From Candidatus Uhrbacteria bacterium (GTDB lineage Bacteria; Patescibacteriota; Patescibacteriia; UBA9934; GWF2-40-263), in contig JACQXU010000050.1 of assembly GCA_016208545.1 (NCBI GenBank), positions 1-9,227 of the forward strand: DNA of 9,227 nucleotides, in the 5' to 3' direction. Made by a program: the position numbers and the translations under genes. Shown here in pieces: positions 6,617-9,227 of the stretch. A model generated the notes under the pieces. That model saw only the letters and a list, made by a program, of their open reading frames with translations. It had not been told where the DNA came from and searched no databases. Numbering within the stretch: the first letter of the stretch is position 1; each line of letters opens with the position of its first letter.

Positions 6617-6644
6617 AAAAGCAGGGTTGTTTAACCCTGCTTTT
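6617..6644 (-). terminator. Intrinsic terminator of the large surface-protein gene
   Basis: A perfect 12-bp stem (AAAAGCAGGGTT/AACCCTGCTTTT on the plus strand) surrounds a four-base GTTT loop. On the minus strand the stem ends in a T-run and continues GATTTTC. It lies 12 bases past the stop of the surface-protein gene. The plus strand also has a T-run, so the signal could act both ways. Confidence 0.85.
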
Positions 6645-6655
6645 TCAATTACTGA

Positions 6656-9227
6656 TTATTCGGCTGGAAGTTCCGCTGGTGCTTCTTCGACTGGAGCTTC
6701 TTCAGCTTCTGGTGCTTCTTCAGCCTCTTCAGCTTCTGGAGCCTCTTCGACTGGAGCTTCTTCAGCTTCTGGTGCTTCTTCAGCCTCTTCAGCTTCTGGA
6801 GCTTCTTCAGCTTCTTCAGCCTCTTCAGCTTCTGGAGCTTCTTCAGCTTCTTCAATGACTGCGGCAACGGCTTCTGCTTCAACGTCGCTTGTAACTGTCA
6901 CTTCGATTTCTTCTGTTGTGTTGTCAGAGATTGTAACTAGCGCTTCCTCAACACCGATCGCAATCCAGTTGAATTCGAGATCAAACGATGTTGTTGAACC
7001 TGCGCTATGGTTGATTGTGAAGCCGGTTGTGTCCTCATCGCTCACCCAAACTGTTCCTGGAATGTATTGATCAGAACGTGAACTGAAAGTGACGATTGGC
7101 AAGTACTCGTATTCTGTCTCGAAAGTCACGCGAACCTGTGTATCACCAGCTTTGAGGCGCACTCGTCCTGCCATATCACGAGATCCATATAGATGCTCGG
7201 CAATGGTCACAGAACCCTCGAAAGTGTAATCGCTTGTAGTTACGTTATCTGCCAACGAAAGCGCAAAGCTGTTTCCGCCTTGCAAGTCACTGGATTCTGA
7301 TTCGTCTGGCTGATACCAAGTGTTAATAACTTGAACCATGACCGTTTCTGATTCACCATTCCAGTCATTGAGAGCCATACCGATCACACGGCCCTCTTCT
7401 GTTGCTTTCATGGCGGCACCTGGTGTTGAAGATGTTGTCAAGAAATCACCTACTGCAATTGATCCATTTTCCGCAACTACTTTGACAGGAACACGTCCGA
7501 CAAGGGCAACTGGTAATGGTCGCTCTGATTCTGGAACGTTATAACCAGCTGAAGTAAAGTCGCTATAGTTATTTGAGACAATTCCTACAACAGGTCCTTG
7601 ATATGGGAATGTTGAAGGTACAACCTGAACAATTTCTTGGTCACCATGGCTACTGTCAGTTGTCAAAACTTTTTCTGTTCCAGGCACAACAATCATGCCG
7701 TACTCTACACCTTCAGCTGTTGGATATTGCTCAGCGTAGTCAGCGGTCGGAGCACCATTACAGTCTTTCAAAGCTTCTGTCTGTGTTCCGTTTGTTTCAT
7801 GACAGATCGCAAATGGACCATTGATACCAGTTGCAGTTGCAAGCTCGAATGTTGCAACACCGGCTGCGGTTATATTCCAATCGTCTCCACCAGTAAGAGC
7901 AATGGTAGACGCCGCGTTACTGTTTCCAACTGTTATTACATCTGCTGATGTTCCTTCAGTCGCGATAGAAATTGTATTGCCCAGGTCAGTTGTTACGCCA
8001 CCGATTTCAAGAGTTGTTGAGTTACTCGCCGCATCGAGGAAATTAAATGTAGCACTACTTGAAGTAAAGTCACCTCCTGTTACTACCAAATCAGCATCAA
8101 TAGTCAAACTGTCTCCTGTCCGAAGTGTGTCGTTCGCACTTCTATAGAGAGATACTGAATTAGCATCCGAACCAAATTGAATACCTGCGGCCACTGTAGA
8201 AGCAGACCATGTGCCATCGCAGTCGAAACATACACCAACACTTGAATCCGCTCCACTTGCATCTGCAACATATATGCTAGCGGCAAGCGTTGTACCTGTT
8301 GCATCTCCTGTTGCATCGAAATATCCACCTATAGTTGAAATAGTTGTCGATACATCGCCACTACCTGTGTGTGAGGCCGTTGCGAGAATTCCGTATAAGT
8401 TCTCAGTGCCATTTGCGTTAGAATCAGCTCCAGTTTTCACTGCTGTAAAGTAACCAGAATAACCTGTTTGAGTTACTGTACCTGTGATTGCAGCTGAAGA
8501 AACCCAATTACTAGAAAGTCCGTATGAAGTAGCGGCACCAGTTGCAGTAAAGATCGTGTCGATATCTAATGCAATATTGTTATTTGTTGCTGAAGTATCA
8601 TTTATTTCCAAAACTCCTGTTGTTGAAGTATTTGGTGTTGTCGCTCCATCTATCTTCGCACCATCTCCGGCATCCAAAATCACATTGAAGTCTCCGCCAG
8701 ATAGGTCTAGGTCGCCATCTGAAAGTAATATGTCGCCAGAGGTCACTACGATTGCGTCCACTCCGTCGGTGTAGGCACCGATGGAGATGGCACGATCCCA
8801 TGATGCTCCGATCTGAAGAGCATATTCATTGGCGCTCTGTGCTGTTCCAGCAAGAGCCGCAATGTCAAAACCAATAAGGTTGTCGTCGTTGGTGACATCA
8901 TTCGAACTCTGTGTGGCCGTGATCTGCATCGCAGTCAATGTTTCAGTTGTATCATCATTGTCGTCAGCAGAAGTGAAGGCTAAGTTCATGCCTTCCACAG
9001 CATTCGTGTCAGAGGTGATGTTAATATCGAGAACACCATCAGTTGCGTCCGTAAGAGTTGTATTGATCTCGATGGCTGCACCTGTTGTTGGATTGGTTTG
9101 GGCAACGTCAATCGCATTTCCAGCCACGTTTGTTCCCATGTTAAGGTCAATGGCATTTTCTGTTGCAGCGGCTGTTGCATATGTGATGTCAATGGCATTA
9201 CCAGTTCTAATACCAGAGATGTTCATG
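6656..9227 (-). CDS. Giant tail-fibre-like surface protein, C-terminal part (5' end outside the window)
   Basis: The last 856 residues of an extracellular fibrous protein. The frame is open to the window edge, and the ATG at 9226 lies inside repeat sequence with no signal peptide or Shine-Dalgarno visible, so the true start is probably upstream. Residue numbers count from 9226. Residues 1-470 are Thr/Ser/Ala/Asp/Gly-rich, nearly Lys-free, with short strand motifs recurring (GNAIDI, NAIDL, NAIDV, AAIEI, GVLDI, GVLEI), typical of stacked beta structure. FGSDANSVSLYRSANDTLRTGDSL resembles phage tail-fibre modules. C475 and C489 flank a short loop. From D496 a DYAEQYPT domain runs to GRVPVKV and IAVGDFLTTSSTPGAAMKA; it resembles the intramolecular-processing (Peptidase_G2-like) domains of phage fibres, and is common in CPR surface proteins. 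A beta-sandwich-like domain at about 650-757 ends in FNWIAIG. Residues ~790-856 are a Glu/Ala/Pro tail. There is no hydrophobic C-terminal anchor or LPXTG. Adhesion is inferred from the architecture. Confidence 0.85.
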   Translation of the reverse strand, partial: MNISGIRTGNAIDITYATAAATENAIDLNMGTNVAGNAIDVAQTNPTTGAAIEINTTLTDATDGVLDINITSDTNAVEGMNLAFTSADDNDDTTETLTAMQITATQSSNDVTNDDNLIGFDIAALAGTAQSANEYALQIGASWDRAISIGAYTDGVDAIVVTSGDILLSDGDLDLSGGDFNVILDAGDGAKIDGATTPNTSTTGVLEINDTSATNNNIALDIDTIFTATGAATSYGLSSNWVSSAAITGTVTQTGYSGYFTAVKTGADSNANGTENLYGILATASHTGSGDVSTTISTIGGYFDATGDATGTTLAASIYVADASGADSSVGVCFDCDGTWSASTVAAGIQFGSDANSVSLYRSANDTLRTGDSLTIDADLVVTGGDFTSSSATFNFLDAASNSTTLEIGGVTTDLGNTISIATEGTSADVITVGNSNAASTIALTGGDDWNITAAGVATFELATATGINGPFAICHETNGTQTEALKDCNGAPTADYAEQYPTAEGVEYGMIVVPGTEKVLTTDSSHGDQEIVQVVPSTFPYQGPVVGIVSNNYSDFTSAGYNVPESERPLPVALVGRVPVKVVAENGSIAVGDFLTTSSTPGAAMKATEEGRVIGMALNDWNGESETVMVQVINTWYQPDESESSDLQGGNSFALSLADNVTTSDYTFEGSVTIAEHLYGSRDMAGRVRLKAGDTQVRVTFETEYEYLPIVTFSSRSDQYIPGTVWVSDEDTTGFTINHSAGSTTSFDLEFNWIAIGVEEALVTISDNTTEEIEVTVTSDVEAEAVAAVIEEAEEAPEAEEAEEAEEAPEAEEAEEAPEAEEAPVEEAPEAEEAEEAPEAEEAPVEEAPAELPAE
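6681..6836. repeat. 60-bp tandem repeat encoding the acidic Glu/Ala/Pro tail
   Basis: Bases 6681-6740 and 6741-6800 are tandem copies of a 60-bp unit differing at one position (T/C at the third base). A shorter 36-base related copy follows at 6801-6836. Each full unit encodes 20 residues made only of Glu, Ala, Pro and Val on the minus strand. The unit is itself built from smaller repeats of gcttcttca and ctggagcttc type. The length is a multiple of three, so copy-number change would keep the frame and alter only the tail length. Confidence 0.85.

Noticed and set aside
6681..6836. CRISPR-like array in the tandem repeat region
   Set aside because: Units are contiguous without unique spacers, in frame, and encode the protein tail.
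6649..6882. Minus-strand Lys/Leu-rich reading frame (77 residues)
   Set aside because: A frame-shifted reading of the same tandem repeat as the surface-protein tail; its repetitive KKLQKLKRLKK pattern comes from repeat DNA, and the large gene accounts for this strand.
6627..7070. Plus-strand Ser/Ala/Gly-rich reading frame (147 residues) opposite the acidic tail
   Set aside because: It is the antisense shadow of the Glu/Ala/Pro tandem repeat: gcttcttca read in another frame gives Ser/Ala runs. It also begins inside the terminator hairpin and has no ribosome binding site.

Overview
The window looks like part of a chromosome from a Candidate Phyla Radiation bacterium (Patescibacteria, Parcubacteria-like). 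Three families that I recognise from CPR genomes support this. They are an O-antigen-ligase-like membrane protein fused to TPRs, a divergent DHH-family phosphoesterase, and a very long tail-fibre-like surface protein carrying a DYAE / GRVPVKV-type C-terminal domain. The reading frames need the standard bacterial code; TGA is not read as a sense codon. The phylum assignment comes from family recognition, not from a marker gene.

Layout from left to right. (1) Plus strand, 59-2401: a 780-residue lipoprotein with four MopE-type Asp/Cys-rich metal-binding repeats followed by seven FG-GAP blades, closed by an intrinsic terminator. (2) 2402-2580: an intergenic gap with a possible promoter and a ~97-bp imperfect palindrome of the dispersed 'attgcttcg...cgcaatgac' type. 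The right arm of the palindrome covers the start codon of the next gene. (3) Plus strand, 2581-3604: a DHH-family phosphoesterase gene broken by a frame change. The segment expected to hold catalytic motif II is missing at the break, so this is best read as a pseudogene or an assembly error. (4) A bidirectional terminator lies between convergent genes. (5) Minus strand, 6541 to 3617: a two-gene unit of a small single-pass membrane protein and the Wzy_C/TPR protein, driven by a promoter that sits almost on the start codon. (6) Minus strand, from the window edge to 6656: the C-terminal 856 residues of a large extracellular protein. It ends in an acidic Glu/Ala/Pro tail encoded by 60-bp tandem repeats.

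Apart from the DHH remnant, every gene is predicted to act at the cell envelope: two exposed repeat proteins that probably bind Ca2+ or other metals or mediate adhesion, a polysaccharide/glycan ligase-like enzyme, and a small membrane partner of unknown function. I see no defence system, CRISPR array, transposase, tRNA or rRNA. The points most worth a second look are the deletion in the DHH gene, the palindrome over its start codon, the two-part metal-binding/propeller lipoprotein, and the variable acidic tail of the surface protein.
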